A DNA stretch of 64,000 nucleotides from Anaerocolumna sp. (GTDB taxonomy: Bacteria; Bacillota; Clostridia; Lachnospirales; Lachnospiraceae). This document shows, in pieces, positions 19,079-28,100 of the stretch (the first letter of the stretch is position 1; the number at the start of each line of letters is the position of its first letter). The translations under genes and the position numbers were made by a program. The stretch is taken from the NCBI GenBank assembly GCA_029256725.1, contig JAQSXJ010000002.1, positions 32,499 through 96,498 of the forward strand. The letters run 5' to 3'. Below the pieces are notes generated by a model, which worked only from the letters and a program-made list of their open reading frames with translations, did no database searches and was not told the origin of the DNA.

Positions 19079-19512
19079 ATGTATTGTATTCTCCTTTCAA
19101 ATGCTGGAATTAATGTGAAACATGTGAAGTAAGCTATGATTTAGTACACCAAGCTATATGTTAAATATATACAAATTAAATTTGTTTACTTTTTCGTCAT
19201 TTTATCCTGTATTATGCTATATTTTATGGCAAATCTTACATTTTCATCGTTTTAATACATTATTCATATTTTCGTATATTTTATAATCGACATTTATATT
19301 TATAAACACTTAATTTTAGACATTCTATGGAAAAACCTTGTAAATACTGGGTTTTAGACGTTTTCCTCTCAATGTTTGGTTATTTTACCCATAAAAAGGT
19401 GATTTTACTGTAAAAATCGCCTAGTACTTTGTACCTAACAGCTTAAACGATTGTAAATTTATGGTTGACATTCTGCACAAGTATTCTGGAATTAATCGTC
19501 ATATTCCCAATA
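19079..19512. other. AT-rich intergenic region upstream of the GT2 gene
   Basis: No gene is supported. It contains the minus-strand terminator-like hairpin at 19392-19422. Many T/A runs make promoter assignment for the gene at 18056-19078 unreliable. Confidence 0.45.
19392..19422 (-). terminator. minus-strand terminator-like hairpin
   Basis: Ten-base arms AGGCGATTTT and AAAATCACCT (minus strand, one G-U pair, loop TACAGT) are followed by TTTTTATG. It may end transcripts of the glycan operon that pass 19965, or attenuate the gene at 18056-19078. Confidence 0.6.
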
Positions 19513-19541
19513 TTGTACAATCATTATAGTCATGCTATAAT
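19513..19541 (+). promoter_or_regulatory. strong promoter of the small RNA candidate
   Basis: TTGTAC (19513-19518), a 17-bp spacer and TATAAT (19536-19541), with the extended TGC just before the -10. This is among the best sigma-A promoters in the window, yet no protein gene follows on this strand. Confidence 0.75.
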
Positions 19542-19547
19542 ACACAT

Positions 19548-19715
19548 ATAGCAAGAACAACTGCTTCTCTTGCTATCACTTCTTTATAACTGGTTGTTTC
19601 TATCATTGTTTGCTTGCTCCTACAATGAAGAACACGGTTTCTACTACTCTAGATATATCTATAGTTATTCGAAATTGGAGTTTTTAGCTCGGGGATGGTC
19701 TAAAAGCTCCTTTTT
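19548..19715 (+). ncRNA. candidate small non-coding RNA, about 168 nt
   Basis: The predicted transcription start falls at the base of an 8-bp perfect hairpin, ATAGCAAG/CTTGCTAT (19548-19555 with 19569-19576). A second hairpin, TCATTGT/ACAATGA, follows (19603-19609 with 19622-19628, 12-nt loop). The transcript ends at a rho-independent terminator, GGAGTTTTTAG/CTAAAAGCTCC with a T5 run (19677-19715). A promoter with a consensus -10 lies directly upstream. The only open frame across it starts at a TTG without a ribosome site and runs through the terminator. I do not recognise it as 6S, SRP, tmRNA or RNase P RNA. It lies between two minus-strand glycosyltransferase genes and could act in trans, or as antisense to read-through from the glycan operon. 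Confidence 0.65.
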
Positions 19716-19964
19716 CGTGCACTTTAATTATACCCTAGCCGATAATAAACTGTACGGTTTGGTAATAAAGATTCCCTAAACTAATTTAACTCAATTATAT
19801 ATATAATTGATTGTTAACAGAATACTTTAACCTTCTTATTTATATAGAAATGTTATAATATGTGTAATCAAGGTTTCTAATTAACACATTCACATTATAT
19901 TTTCTAATCTAAAGACGTTTTTAAAATTGCAGTAATATATTCATTTTATTTAACCACAAATATT

Positions 19965-20633
19965 TTATCTTTCTTCCAGCATATCTTGATATTCTTTTAT
20001 AAAAATTCTCCTGTAATGATAATAATGCTCTAGACTATTCATTCCTTCATCATGTATACACCAAGGTGTTACTTGGTTAGGAATTATAATTTTATATCCT
20101 TTTCTTCTAAATTCCATGCTCTGTGATATATCATAAAAATCCCAACCTTTAAATAAATCTTCACGCCATGGCAAATCATATTGAGTGGCCATTAGCAAAC
20201 CATCAATTGCTTCTACTTCTTTCATACTCTCCGTAAATTCACCAGCTGACCATATCATTGATCCTAATATTCTATTCGCATAAATCTTCCCTACCCTGGC
20301 GCCATACCACATTACTCCATGTGAAGGTAACATAAGAGCTCCCACCATACCTACCATACCAATACTAGAATTCTGAAATAATAGTAATATATCATATAGA
20401 AAATTAGTATTAACAATGAATACATCCTGATGGAGATATATCTTATATTTAGCAGTAGATGAAAGCATTGCTTCGTTATAACCCGATGTCATAGACAATG
20501 CATCTATAACAGTCAGTACTTCTACTGTATATCCAACCGGTACATCAAGTCGCTCTATATATTGTAAGGCCTCCTTCTCAAACGCTTTATTATTACTACA
20601 TATAATAAAGCAAAATTTATTTTTATCACTCAT
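19965..20633 (-). CDS. StrF-type glycosyltransferase-like protein
   Basis: The 222-residue protein resembles the small GT-A family (Pfam Glyco_tranf_2_5, StrF type). Seen are the N-terminal strand KFCFIICSNN, SGYNEAMLSSTAKYKIYLHQDVFI (split here over the donor-site region) and GWDFYDISQSMEFRRKG, followed by IIPNQVTPWCIHDEG. The donor and acceptor are unknown. The start overlaps the stop of the gene upstream by 4 bp (ATGA), and GGGAG precedes it. It is the last gene of the leftward glycan cluster. No strong terminator lies directly after it. Confidence 0.78.
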   Translation of the reverse strand: MSDKNKFCFIICSNNKAFEKEALQYIERLDVPVGYTVEVLTVIDALSMTSGYNEAMLSSTAKYKIYLHQDVFIVNTNFLYDILLLFQNSSIGMVGMVGALMLPSHGVMWYGARVGKIYANRILGSMIWSAGEFTESMKEVEAIDGLLMATQYDLPWREDLFKGWDFYDISQSMEFRRKGYKIIIPNQVTPWCIHDEGMNSLEHYYHYRRIFIKEYQDMLEER

Positions 20634-21133
20634 TCTGTTACTCCCTCTTGCAGTAGAATAATTATTTTATTAATCATAATGTCTTTAGAAAAAGCAGTCG
20701 TGTAAACCAAAAACTGTACCGTGTACCATGAAACCTTATTCTTCATTATATAATTCAATAAATGCTGTTCCGAATTATCCCACCCAAATTCTAAATTCCA
20801 TATTAAAAATTTCATTTCAGTATACATCTGCACAAGTTCCTGTACACCCATATTTTTATTTAGTATTGTATCATTAATTCCCTTCTCCTTTTCTAACTCG
20901 TAAGCTGCTAAAAATAAGCTAATAATTGCCACTTTTTCTGTGTGTAAATAACCACTATTTTCATCTTCATGAAAAAATCCTGCTGCTTTTCTTTTACTTT
21001 CTTCACTTCCGTCTAACAGCCACTCATTTAGCTGTTCCTCTATTAATGCGAGTTTTTTCCCATATTGATTGTACCATTCTTTATGCTGCCTTTCCTTACT
21101 CATTATCACTAATTCATCTGCATTTTGCTTCAT
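20630..21133 (-). CDS. protein of unknown function in the glycan cluster
   Basis: I do not recognise this 167-residue protein. It is mostly helical in composition, with charged N-terminal segments (KERQHKEWYNQYGKK) and Trp/Leu-rich stretches. It has no signal peptide or clear membrane segment. I chose the ATG at 21133, with AGGTGG 6 nt upstream; a start six codons earlier lacks a ribosome site. It is translationally coupled to the StrF-type gene after it, which suggests that the two act together. A role in glycan assembly is inference from context only. Confidence 0.7.
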   Translation of the reverse strand: MKQNADELVIMSKERQHKEWYNQYGKKLALIEEQLNEWLLDGSEESKRKAAGFFHEDENSGYLHTEKVAIISLFLAAYELEKEKGINDTILNKNMGVQELVQMYTEMKFLIWNLEFGWDNSEQHLLNYIMKNKVSWYTVQFLVYTTAFSKDIMINKIIILLQEGVTE

Positions 21134-21334
21134 AGTACACCACCTATCCATTACTCAATTCATAGATATTTTTTGTGTTATTTTTACATTGTTATTTATT
21201 TATATTTCTTATATATATATCATGTACATTATACTTGAAATGAATCACTATTTATTATCACTTTACTATCAAATAGGATTAGTGATATAGCTTAAGTAGT
21301 GTTAGTATATAAAAAGTATAACAGTCTAATTGAT

Positions 21335-22918
21335 TTAGATGTTGATGATAGTAGATAACGTAAGAACAAAAGTAGTTGCTGTATATAGCAATATATGTCC
21401 ATCTGTTATTACTTCATCCTCACATAATCCTTTTAGACTTTTTTCATTTATCTCTCCTTTAATATAAGCAATGTCAAGTATATAAAGGCCTAATTTATCT
21501 AATATTCTAATTATATTACCAAGACTAAATCCCTCATTATCTTGGTTACCAATATAATCAATATTATTAAAAGATAGAATTATTTTTCCTCCACTATTAA
21601 GCAAGTGCTTAGAGTTAAATAATACATTTTCAGGATATTTAAATGAATTTAAGCTGTGATCAATTATAATATAATCATACCGCTTTGTATCTAACTCTCC
21701 AATAACTGCCTCGAAATTAATACCAAGAACATTGATAACTGTCTTTGCCAGCTTATAAAGTCTCTCTCTATGTTCTGTTCCTATCACATATGCATTAGGG
21801 AAGATAGCTGATATCCTAGATAGGGTACATCCTAATTTACAACCTATTTCCAATACATTAAAACTGCCTGGCTTCGGCATCACAGCATCTAGAATATAAG
21901 AGTTTACCACACTATAGGGTATGTAGTTATATTCCCACTTCATTGCTAATTTTTGTTCGTTTATTCTTAACAGGTTAAAGTAATCATTCGATTTCTTTTT
22001 AAAACTTTTACTACCATAATGATAAATAAAGCTATTCTTGCAAAGTAAAAGTTTATATCCTTCTAATAGCAATCTAATGCTTAGATCATTATCTTCATAA
22101 TTGCCAGGTGTAAACCTTTCATCTAAATACCCCACCTTCTCTAGGGCTGTTCTTTTAACAAGCATCGCAAATCCTACCAACCATCCTTTTGATTCATACG
22201 GATATTTTATAGGAATATTATTTATTCTACCATATTCCAGCCACTGTCCTATCTCCTCATATTCTTCCTTCACTTGTTGATAATTTACTGCACTATTAGA
22301 GACACTTCCAGTTGCTCCCACCTTATCTGATTCATACAATCCCATTCGCAGCCAAAAAAGTGCATTAGGTGTTAGAATTGTATCATTGTTTAAAAGTAAT
22401 ATATCTGAATCCACTGGTGCCAATCTAATTCCCTGGTTACACCCTGCTGGGAATCCCTTGTTCTCTATATTGAACTGACAACAAATATCTTGTTGTCCTT
22501 TCAGCCAGTCTTGTATTCCATCTATAGAAGCGTTATCTATAACAAAAAGATCATAAGTACTCTCATCATTATACTTGCGAATGCTTTGAATACATTCTTT
22601 TGTAACTTGACCACTATTGTAAGATAAGAGTATAATTGCTGTTTTTCTTACAGTTATGATATTATTTATAAATAAATCTGTTATAAATGATTTGATTATT
22701 TTAAGGTCATTTGGTTCACTGCAATAGAATAAAGCATTTTCAAAACATAAGTAAGCTTGATTCACATTAGTTAGTGCGTAATATTGCCCAAGCATAAGAT
22801 AGAGCTCATAATTCATCCAGTTAAATTTAAGACCTTTTGAAATCCATTCAAAAAAGGTAGCAATATCATTACATTTCCATGCCTTATCAGCTTCTATGAC
22901 AGCAGTTATATCATCCAT
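21335..22918 (-). CDS. GT2 glycosyltransferase fused to a SAM-dependent methyltransferase domain
   Basis: The 527-residue protein has three parts. A short N-terminal helical, TPR-like segment covers about residues 1-90. A GT2 domain follows, with AIILLSYNSG, VIDNASIDG, DILLLNNDT and FTPGNYEDNDLS. A C-terminal Rossmann methyltransferase domain shows FNVLEIGCKLGCTLSRI and YDYIIIDHSLN. The fusion could add and methylate a sugar in one polypeptide. I place the start at 22918, where TGGAG lies 6 nt upstream; earlier ATG and TTG codons lack one. It is part of the leftward glycan cluster. Confidence 0.82.
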   Translation of the reverse strand: MDDITAVIEADKAWKCNDIATFFEWISKGLKFNWMNYELYLMLGQYYALTNVNQAYLCFENALFYCSEPNDLKIIKSFITDLFINNIITVRKTAIILLSYNSGQVTKECIQSIRKYNDESTYDLFVIDNASIDGIQDWLKGQQDICCQFNIENKGFPAGCNQGIRLAPVDSDILLLNNDTILTPNALFWLRMGLYESDKVGATGSVSNSAVNYQQVKEEYEEIGQWLEYGRINNIPIKYPYESKGWLVGFAMLVKRTALEKVGYLDERFTPGNYEDNDLSIRLLLEGYKLLLCKNSFIYHYGSKSFKKKSNDYFNLLRINEQKLAMKWEYNYIPYSVVNSYILDAVMPKPGSFNVLEIGCKLGCTLSRISAIFPNAYVIGTEHRERLYKLAKTVINVLGINFEAVIGELDTKRYDYIIIDHSLNSFKYPENVLFNSKHLLNSGGKIILSFNNIDYIGNQDNEGFSLGNIIRILDKLGLYILDIAYIKGEINEKSLKGLCEDEVITDGHILLYTATTFVLTLSTIINI

Positions 22919-23026
22919 ATTATTCTCCATTAGCAACTACTACTTATTAGCTGCTATACTAGATATACTTAATATTTTTATTTCAATCTAAATCAATCAG
23001 CTATGCCAGCAAACTATTTATTTTAA

Positions 23027-24229
23027 TTACACTGCAAATAAGACATAATCACAAGGCCATAAACAATTATGTCCATTAAAGCGCAAGTAAAATTTATAAT
23101 CATCTCTAATCTCATTTACTAGCTTAGGAATTTGAAATAAATCATTTGGAATATGGTAAGCAGAAATAAGTAACTTTGGTTTTTCTTCTTTGATATGCCT
23201 TATACTACCCAATAGCGCATCCTTTTCGGCACCTTCTATGTCCATTTTTATTAGAGAAACCGGTTCCTGTATATCTTCATCTAATGATACGATGGGTACA
23301 GCAATAGTTCCTTTATAAGAGACAGTATTCCCGGCTCCATTACCTGTATCAGTAATATACATAACACTTTCTTCTAGCCCTAAACCTTTTTGTATCGGAT
23401 ATATATTTTTTAACTGTTCTAAATTCTTTTTTAGAACTTCAAATGTTCTAGGTGTAACCTCATAAGCATAGATTTTGGCATAATCACCAAAAGTATTGAC
23501 AAAATCAAATGCTGAGTCACCTATATATGCTCCCATATCAACAAGAACTTCATTCTTAGTACATTCCAGAATATCCAAATCAAAATAATCTGAATAAAGA
23601 GTTTCACATAGCTTATGCATACTGACTATATCAAAATTAAACCAATACTTAATTATCCCATTTAATACCTTTTTTGATCTATAATCTTCTAAATGATCAT
23701 AAATCCATTTATATTCGTCTATGGATGTACACATTAATGATATATGTTCAGCGATAAGAGAATAATCATTATTTAAATAATCTATCTTATTTTTAAGAAA
23801 ACTATATCTTTTTGGTAAAGTTAGAAATTCATTTTTTAATTCTTCCGGTAATTCTAAGAACTTAGTAACAGTAATATTATAAATTACCTCTTCTTCGATA
23901 TATTTAAAATACTCATAAATATCAAAAAAATCTTCATCTATATTGTTTGGTGCTAAATCTCTTTTTGATATAGAATCTTCCCACACACTAATTATTTCAT
24001 TAACTTCATATATATAACATTTCCGATGTTTTATGTTATCTAAATTATATTCTTTTTGGAATGATAATTTTTCATAATGATATAGAAATTTGTTTATTTC
24101 CATTACTACTAATTGAATTTCTTGTATACTATTTATATCTAATACATCTAGCTCACGTTCAATAAGAATTTTCAATTGATTTATAATTGATGTAACTTGT
24201 TCAAATTTTTCTTTCATAGTGTATGCCAC
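23027..24229 (-). CDS. FkbM-family methyltransferase
   Basis: The 400-residue protein has an N-terminal helical region of about 215 residues. A C-terminal FkbM-type SAM methyltransferase domain carries VDMGAYIGDSAFDF (SAM-binding), YAYEVTPRTFEVLKKNL and SLIKMDIEGAEKDALLG. The family usually O-methylates sugars or polyketides. In this context it probably caps or decorates a flagellin glycan, which is inference. Translation likely starts at GTG (24229), with AAGGAG 12 nt upstream; an ATG four codons later is possible. It lies 24 bp after the glycosyltransferase at 24254-25849. Confidence 0.85.
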   Translation of the reverse strand: MAYTMKEKFEQVTSIINQLKILIERELDVLDINSIQEIQLVVMEINKFLYHYEKLSFQKEYNLDNIKHRKCYIYEVNEIISVWEDSISKRDLAPNNIDEDFFDIYEYFKYIEEEVIYNITVTKFLELPEELKNEFLTLPKRYSFLKNKIDYLNNDYSLIAEHISLMCTSIDEYKWIYDHLEDYRSKKVLNGIIKYWFNFDIVSMHKLCETLYSDYFDLDILECTKNEVLVDMGAYIGDSAFDFVNTFGDYAKIYAYEVTPRTFEVLKKNLEQLKNIYPIQKGLGLEESVMYITDTGNGAGNTVSYKGTIAVPIVSLDEDIQEPVSLIKMDIEGAEKDALLGSIRHIKEEKPKLLISAYHIPNDLFQIPKLVNEIRDDYKFYLRFNGHNCLWPCDYVLFAV

Positions 24230-24253
24230 TAATAATGGCTACTCCTTTCATGG

Positions 24254-25849
24254 TCATCTACCAGGACAATCTGATTGCAATTTGGTACTTTCTCTAGTTA
24301 ATACCTCATTTATTATCAGTTTGAATTCATCATCTGTATTTAATAAGACCTCAGATCTTTCTTTTGCAACCTTTGACATATTAATGTAAAATTCTCTATT
24401 TTCTTCATACTTTCTTATTTTTTCAGCCATTTGAAAATAATCTGCAACACAAAATGCCTCACCAGCATTAACCGCTACATCTCCATAAGACAAGGTTATA
24501 ACAGGTATTCCTTTACTCATAGCTTCAACAGCCGAAGTCCCTCCTCCTTTGCGTAGAGGATTAATATATAAGTCCACACTATCTAAAACAGCTAAAATAT
24601 CATCTTGATATCCTATGTAGACACAGTTCTTCTTAATCTCATATTTAAGTGTAAAAGACTCATAATTTTCAAAAGTACCAACAAAAACTACACATATTTT
24701 TTTTTCATCTAATTCCTTAATCATCTGAACAAAATCTATCGAAACTTCTCTTTCTAACCGTCCTCCAATAACCGCAATAATAAACTTATCCTCAGGAATT
24801 CCCAATTGCTTTCTAGTCAATGTAAGATTCTGCTCTTTTAGACCTGATGTAAAAACACTTTCTATAACGCTTTTCTTTGAGATTCTCAATCTGGCTAGCA
24901 ATTTTTCATCTTCTTCATTCATTTTTCTGCCTAATGCTTGAAATTGTGTACAGGTATATTCAAAATCTGAAGGACATAAATTAATTGCTACCACCGGTAC
25001 TATACTATTACATAAATTAGCCAACATGCTATTACCACCTATAGAAACAATGCATAATGGCTTTAATTCCTTAATTGAAAGTAAAACATCATTAATGATT
25101 TCTATATCAGGCATTCCCTTTTTGAACTGTATATAAGGTATTGTTACTCCCTTCCACAATTGGCTGGTAGTATTAAGATATTCTGATATATAATTGGCCT
25201 CCATAGTACTAAATAACGGTACATAACCGTTTAATGAGAAAACCTCACCAGTATTAAAGAGTACGACCTCTTTATTCAATCTCTCTATTATTGAACTACA
25301 TCGGTCCAATGCGGTTTTGGTTGGTCCATGTTCTAAAGAAATAAATTGTTCTGTTATCACTAAAATCAATCCTTGATTACGTTCTTTCAATGGTATATAG
25401 GAGGCATCTTTAAGTACAGATTTCTCCATAAATTTCTTATATATTACCTCAAAATATTTCCATATCAAGTATTTCGTTTCCATTGTATCTAAACAACTGT
25501 TATTAAACATTAGAGACTTTATTTGATAGAATAAAAAATAAGATGTATTTGGTGAAATTTGATTAGTTTGTAATAAGAATTGCAAAAATTCACATAATAA
25601 CTTTTCAGTTGGATTAAGTTTTAGCAAAAAAGAGTACCAGTAAGCAGTAATTTCAAATTTGTCATACGGCATTTTTTTTAATACCATCTCTGTAATATCA
25701 GAAAGTACAACTGGAGACTCCCCTAATAATGCTACATAAACTTGTATAATATCATTTTCCATAGTTTCAGTAACTTTATCAATACCCGATTCCATATATA
25801 TATTTATTATATTTTTGCATATATCACTTTGAAAATTATCTTGCTCCAT
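24254..25849 (-). CDS. GT-B fold glycosyltransferase
   Basis: The 531-residue protein has a GT-B-like C-terminal half. FIIAVIGGRLEREVS opens the nucleotide-sugar domain. YIGYQDDILAVLDSVDLYIN and GGGTSAVEAMSKGIPVIT form the typical donor-binding helix region of GT1/GT4/GT41-like enzymes. The N-terminal half is helical with a Rossmann-like segment around LILVITEQF. AGAGGT precedes the ATG. Donor unknown; similarity to protein-glycosylating GT41-type enzymes is possible but not decided by reading alone. It lies between a GT2-TPR gene and an FkbM methyltransferase in one leftward run. Confidence 0.8.
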   Translation of the reverse strand: MEQDNFQSDICKNIINIYMESGIDKVTETMENDIIQVYVALLGESPVVLSDITEMVLKKMPYDKFEITAYWYSFLLKLNPTEKLLCEFLQFLLQTNQISPNTSYFLFYQIKSLMFNNSCLDTMETKYLIWKYFEVIYKKFMEKSVLKDASYIPLKERNQGLILVITEQFISLEHGPTKTALDRCSSIIERLNKEVVLFNTGEVFSLNGYVPLFSTMEANYISEYLNTTSQLWKGVTIPYIQFKKGMPDIEIINDVLLSIKELKPLCIVSIGGNSMLANLCNSIVPVVAINLCPSDFEYTCTQFQALGRKMNEEDEKLLARLRISKKSVIESVFTSGLKEQNLTLTRKQLGIPEDKFIIAVIGGRLEREVSIDFVQMIKELDEKKICVVFVGTFENYESFTLKYEIKKNCVYIGYQDDILAVLDSVDLYINPLRKGGGTSAVEAMSKGIPVITLSYGDVAVNAGEAFCVADYFQMAEKIRKYEENREFYINMSKVAKERSEVLLNTDDEFKLIINEVLTRESTKLQSDCPGR

Positions 25850-25874
25850 ATTTAGACCTCTATGCCAAAAGTAT

Positions 25875-26897
25875 TTATTTTATATTACTACACTTATTAT
25901 AATATTCTTGTGCTTTAAGCTTATCTCCCAGACATTCATATATAACACCTATGTTATAATAAGCTAACTCACCATTAACACCAATCACTTTACTGCTGTT
26001 TTTCTTTGTTGCTTTTATAAATTCCTGTATAGCTTCTTCATAATACTCGTTATTCATTAATATTAATGCAATCAAAAATAAGAAATCTGCAGAATGATCA
26101 AATTCATCATAAATATTCAGCATATGTAGTGCAACTTCATATTGTTCTGTATTTATCAATGCATAACCATATGTTTCAACTAAGTCGATTACATAATCTA
26201 ATTTTGTATTTAAGTTAAATTCCAAGGCCTTTTCTAGATATCTTACTGTATCATGAAATTCTTCTGTCATATAATAACTTTTCCCTATTTGATAATATAA
26301 ATAAGGATTTTCCGGAGTTTCCTTTAGTTGACTTAAAAGTAACGATATATTTCTCTCTGCTTTTAATTTTCTTGCTTTCAAATCACCATTGTATCCATTA
26401 TGACGTAAAGTTATTGAAATATCATGATATATATTCTCCGTTCCGGATTTTGATATTAATTGCTCGTGTATCATCCCGTAGTATTGATAGTGTTTTTTAG
26501 AAAATACTCTTCCTAGTCTAACCTTTTCTTCCATGAATCTATTAAAAGTTTTAAACTCATTAATTATAATCAATCTTCCTATTTCTTGTGTATATGTACA
26601 AAAAAATTCCTCTAACTCATTTATGTCATATTCTTCAACTACTTCATCAGCATCTAAAATTAAGATTATATCATTTTTTGCATACTCTATAGAAAAGTTT
26701 CTAGCTTTGCTAAAATCATTATCCCAAGTATAATCATAAACTTTTGGAGTATATTGAAATGCTATATTTTTAGTCATATCAACAGAGCCAGTATCAACAA
26801 TAATAATCTCATTGACCAGATTCTGGACGCTATCCAAACATTTGGACAAATTATTTTCTTCGTTTCTCACTATCATACATAGACTAATATTAAGCAA
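25875..26897 (-). CDS. GT2-family glycosyltransferase with C-terminal TPR repeats
   Basis: The 340-residue protein starts ISLCMIVRNEENNLSKCLDS, with the DxD-type motif LDADEV. Several tetratricopeptide-like units follow after about residue 190, such as NPYLYYQIGKSYYMTEEF and GELAYYNIGVIYECLGDK. Length and architecture match the gene at 18056-19078. The start is a TTG with AGGAGGGGAG 3 nt upstream (core AGGAGG 7 nt). It follows the epimerase gene legG by 36 bp and opens the glycosyltransferase tail of the glycan cluster. TPR repeats may bind flagellin or other enzymes of the complex. Confidence 0.86.
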   Translation of the reverse strand: MLNISLCMIVRNEENNLSKCLDSVQNLVNEIIIVDTGSVDMTKNIAFQYTPKVYDYTWDNDFSKARNFSIEYAKNDIILILDADEVVEEYDINELEEFFCTYTQEIGRLIIINEFKTFNRFMEEKVRLGRVFSKKHYQYYGMIHEQLISKSGTENIYHDISITLRHNGYNGDLKARKLKAERNISLLLSQLKETPENPYLYYQIGKSYYMTEEFHDTVRYLEKALEFNLNTKLDYVIDLVETYGYALINTEQYEVALHMLNIYDEFDHSADFLFLIALILMNNEYYEEAIQEFIKATKKNSSKVIGVNGELAYYNIGVIYECLGDKLKAQEYYNKCSNIK

Positions 26898-26933
26898 TTA
26901 CTCCCCTCCTCTCAGTACAAATATCATTTTATA

Positions 26934-28100
26934 TCAAAAATTAATATCATAGAATTTTTTCTTTCTAACTATTTTCTTTTTATTAATATTTTCTTTAATA
27001 ACTGATATTATTTTATCTGTTACACCATCACTACCATATGGATTTTCAACTATTTGAGTATTATTCTTAAACTCAACACTTAATGCTCTTTTTAACGCTC
27101 TAACAATAGCATCTTTATAGGGAGGGCAATCAATTACGGATAATGCCTTGACTCTGCCTTTCTGTCTATCACCAATATTAACCGTAGGTATTTTAAGAGA
27201 TGGCGCTTCGATAATGCCGCTTGATGAATTACCAATAATAACATCACAATATTTCATGCATGACATATACCTCTGTTGTCCGAGAGAAGAAAATATAGCT
27301 GAACGAGCCTTGTTTTTTATTACATACTCTTCCAGCATATGGTTTAAATATTGTCCCCCCATGTCCGCATTCGACTTGGTAAAGATTATAAATAGCTCCG
27401 GTATCTCATTTAATGCATCCAGGATATTATTAATTTGTAATTCCATTTCATCTTTTTCCATAGTAACTGGATGATAAGTGAAAAGTGCTGACTTTCCGCC
27501 AAATTCTATCCCTAACATTAATTCTAATTCTTCTTTATTCAGATACTGAAGATTAGCAATTGCATCCATTGCCAAAGCTCCTACATTAAAAACTCTTTCT
27601 GGCTCTTCTCCCAGTTGTATTACTCTTTTCCTATAGATTTCGGTACTTGTAAAATGCAAATAACTCATTTTAGATATTGCGTGTCTATACGCTTCATCCA
27701 AAGCCCCTTGCGTTGTTTCGCCTCCATGGATATGGGCAATCGGTATATGGCAGTTTAAAGCAGCAACAGCCGCTGATAACATCTCAAATCTATCACCAAG
27801 AATTACAAGTATATCCGGATTTAAGCGCTTAAATGTCTCTGCTAGGCTGATAAGTGCCAACCCCATAGATTTTGATGTACCAACCCCACTATTGCTGCTT
27901 ACTATAATTTCTACTGTTTCATCAGCAGTAAAACCATCAGCTTGTATTTCATCATAAGTATAGCCGAATTCTTGCGAAAGATGTGTTCCTGTTACGATTA
28001 ATTGCAGTAAAGTATCATTATCGTTCTTCACCTTGTCCATTAATTGTTTTAACAATCCGTATTCAGCTCTCGTACCGGTGATAACGCATATCTTAATCAT
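26934..28100 (-). CDS. legG: hydrolysing UDP/GDP-sugar 2-epimerase (LegG/NeuC family)
   Basis: The 388-residue enzyme starts MIKICVITGTRAEYGLLK, the NeuC/LegG signature, with LVILGDRFEML, AHIHGGE and the C-terminal nucleotide-binding region GNSSSGIIEAPSLKIPTVN. In the legionaminic acid pathway LegG releases the nucleotide and inverts C2 of GDP-2,4-diacetamido-2,4,6-trideoxyglucose, giving the free 6-deoxy diacetamido-mannose. A NeuC role (UDP-GlcNAc to ManNAc) is the alternative. The presence of legB, legC and legH in the same run favours LegG. It overlaps legI by 4 bp. Confidence 0.88.
   Translation of the reverse strand: MIKICVITGTRAEYGLLKQLMDKVKNDNDTLLQLIVTGTHLSQEFGYTYDEIQADGFTADETVEIIVSSNSGVGTSKSMGLALISLAETFKRLNPDILVILGDRFEMLSAAVAALNCHIPIAHIHGGETTQGALDEAYRHAISKMSYLHFTSTEIYRKRVIQLGEEPERVFNVGALAMDAIANLQYLNKEELELMLGIEFGGKSALFTYHPVTMEKDEMELQINNILDALNEIPELFIIFTKSNADMGGQYLNHMLEEYVIKNKARSAIFSSLGQQRYMSCMKYCDVIIGNSSSGIIEAPSLKIPTVNIGDRQKGRVKALSVIDCPPYKDAIVRALKRALSVEFKNNTQIVENPYGSDGVTDKIISVIKENINKKKIVRKKKFYDINF

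Noticed and set aside
19570..19779. A 69-codon frame across the small RNA.
   Set aside because: It starts at TTG without a ribosome site and reads through the intrinsic terminator.
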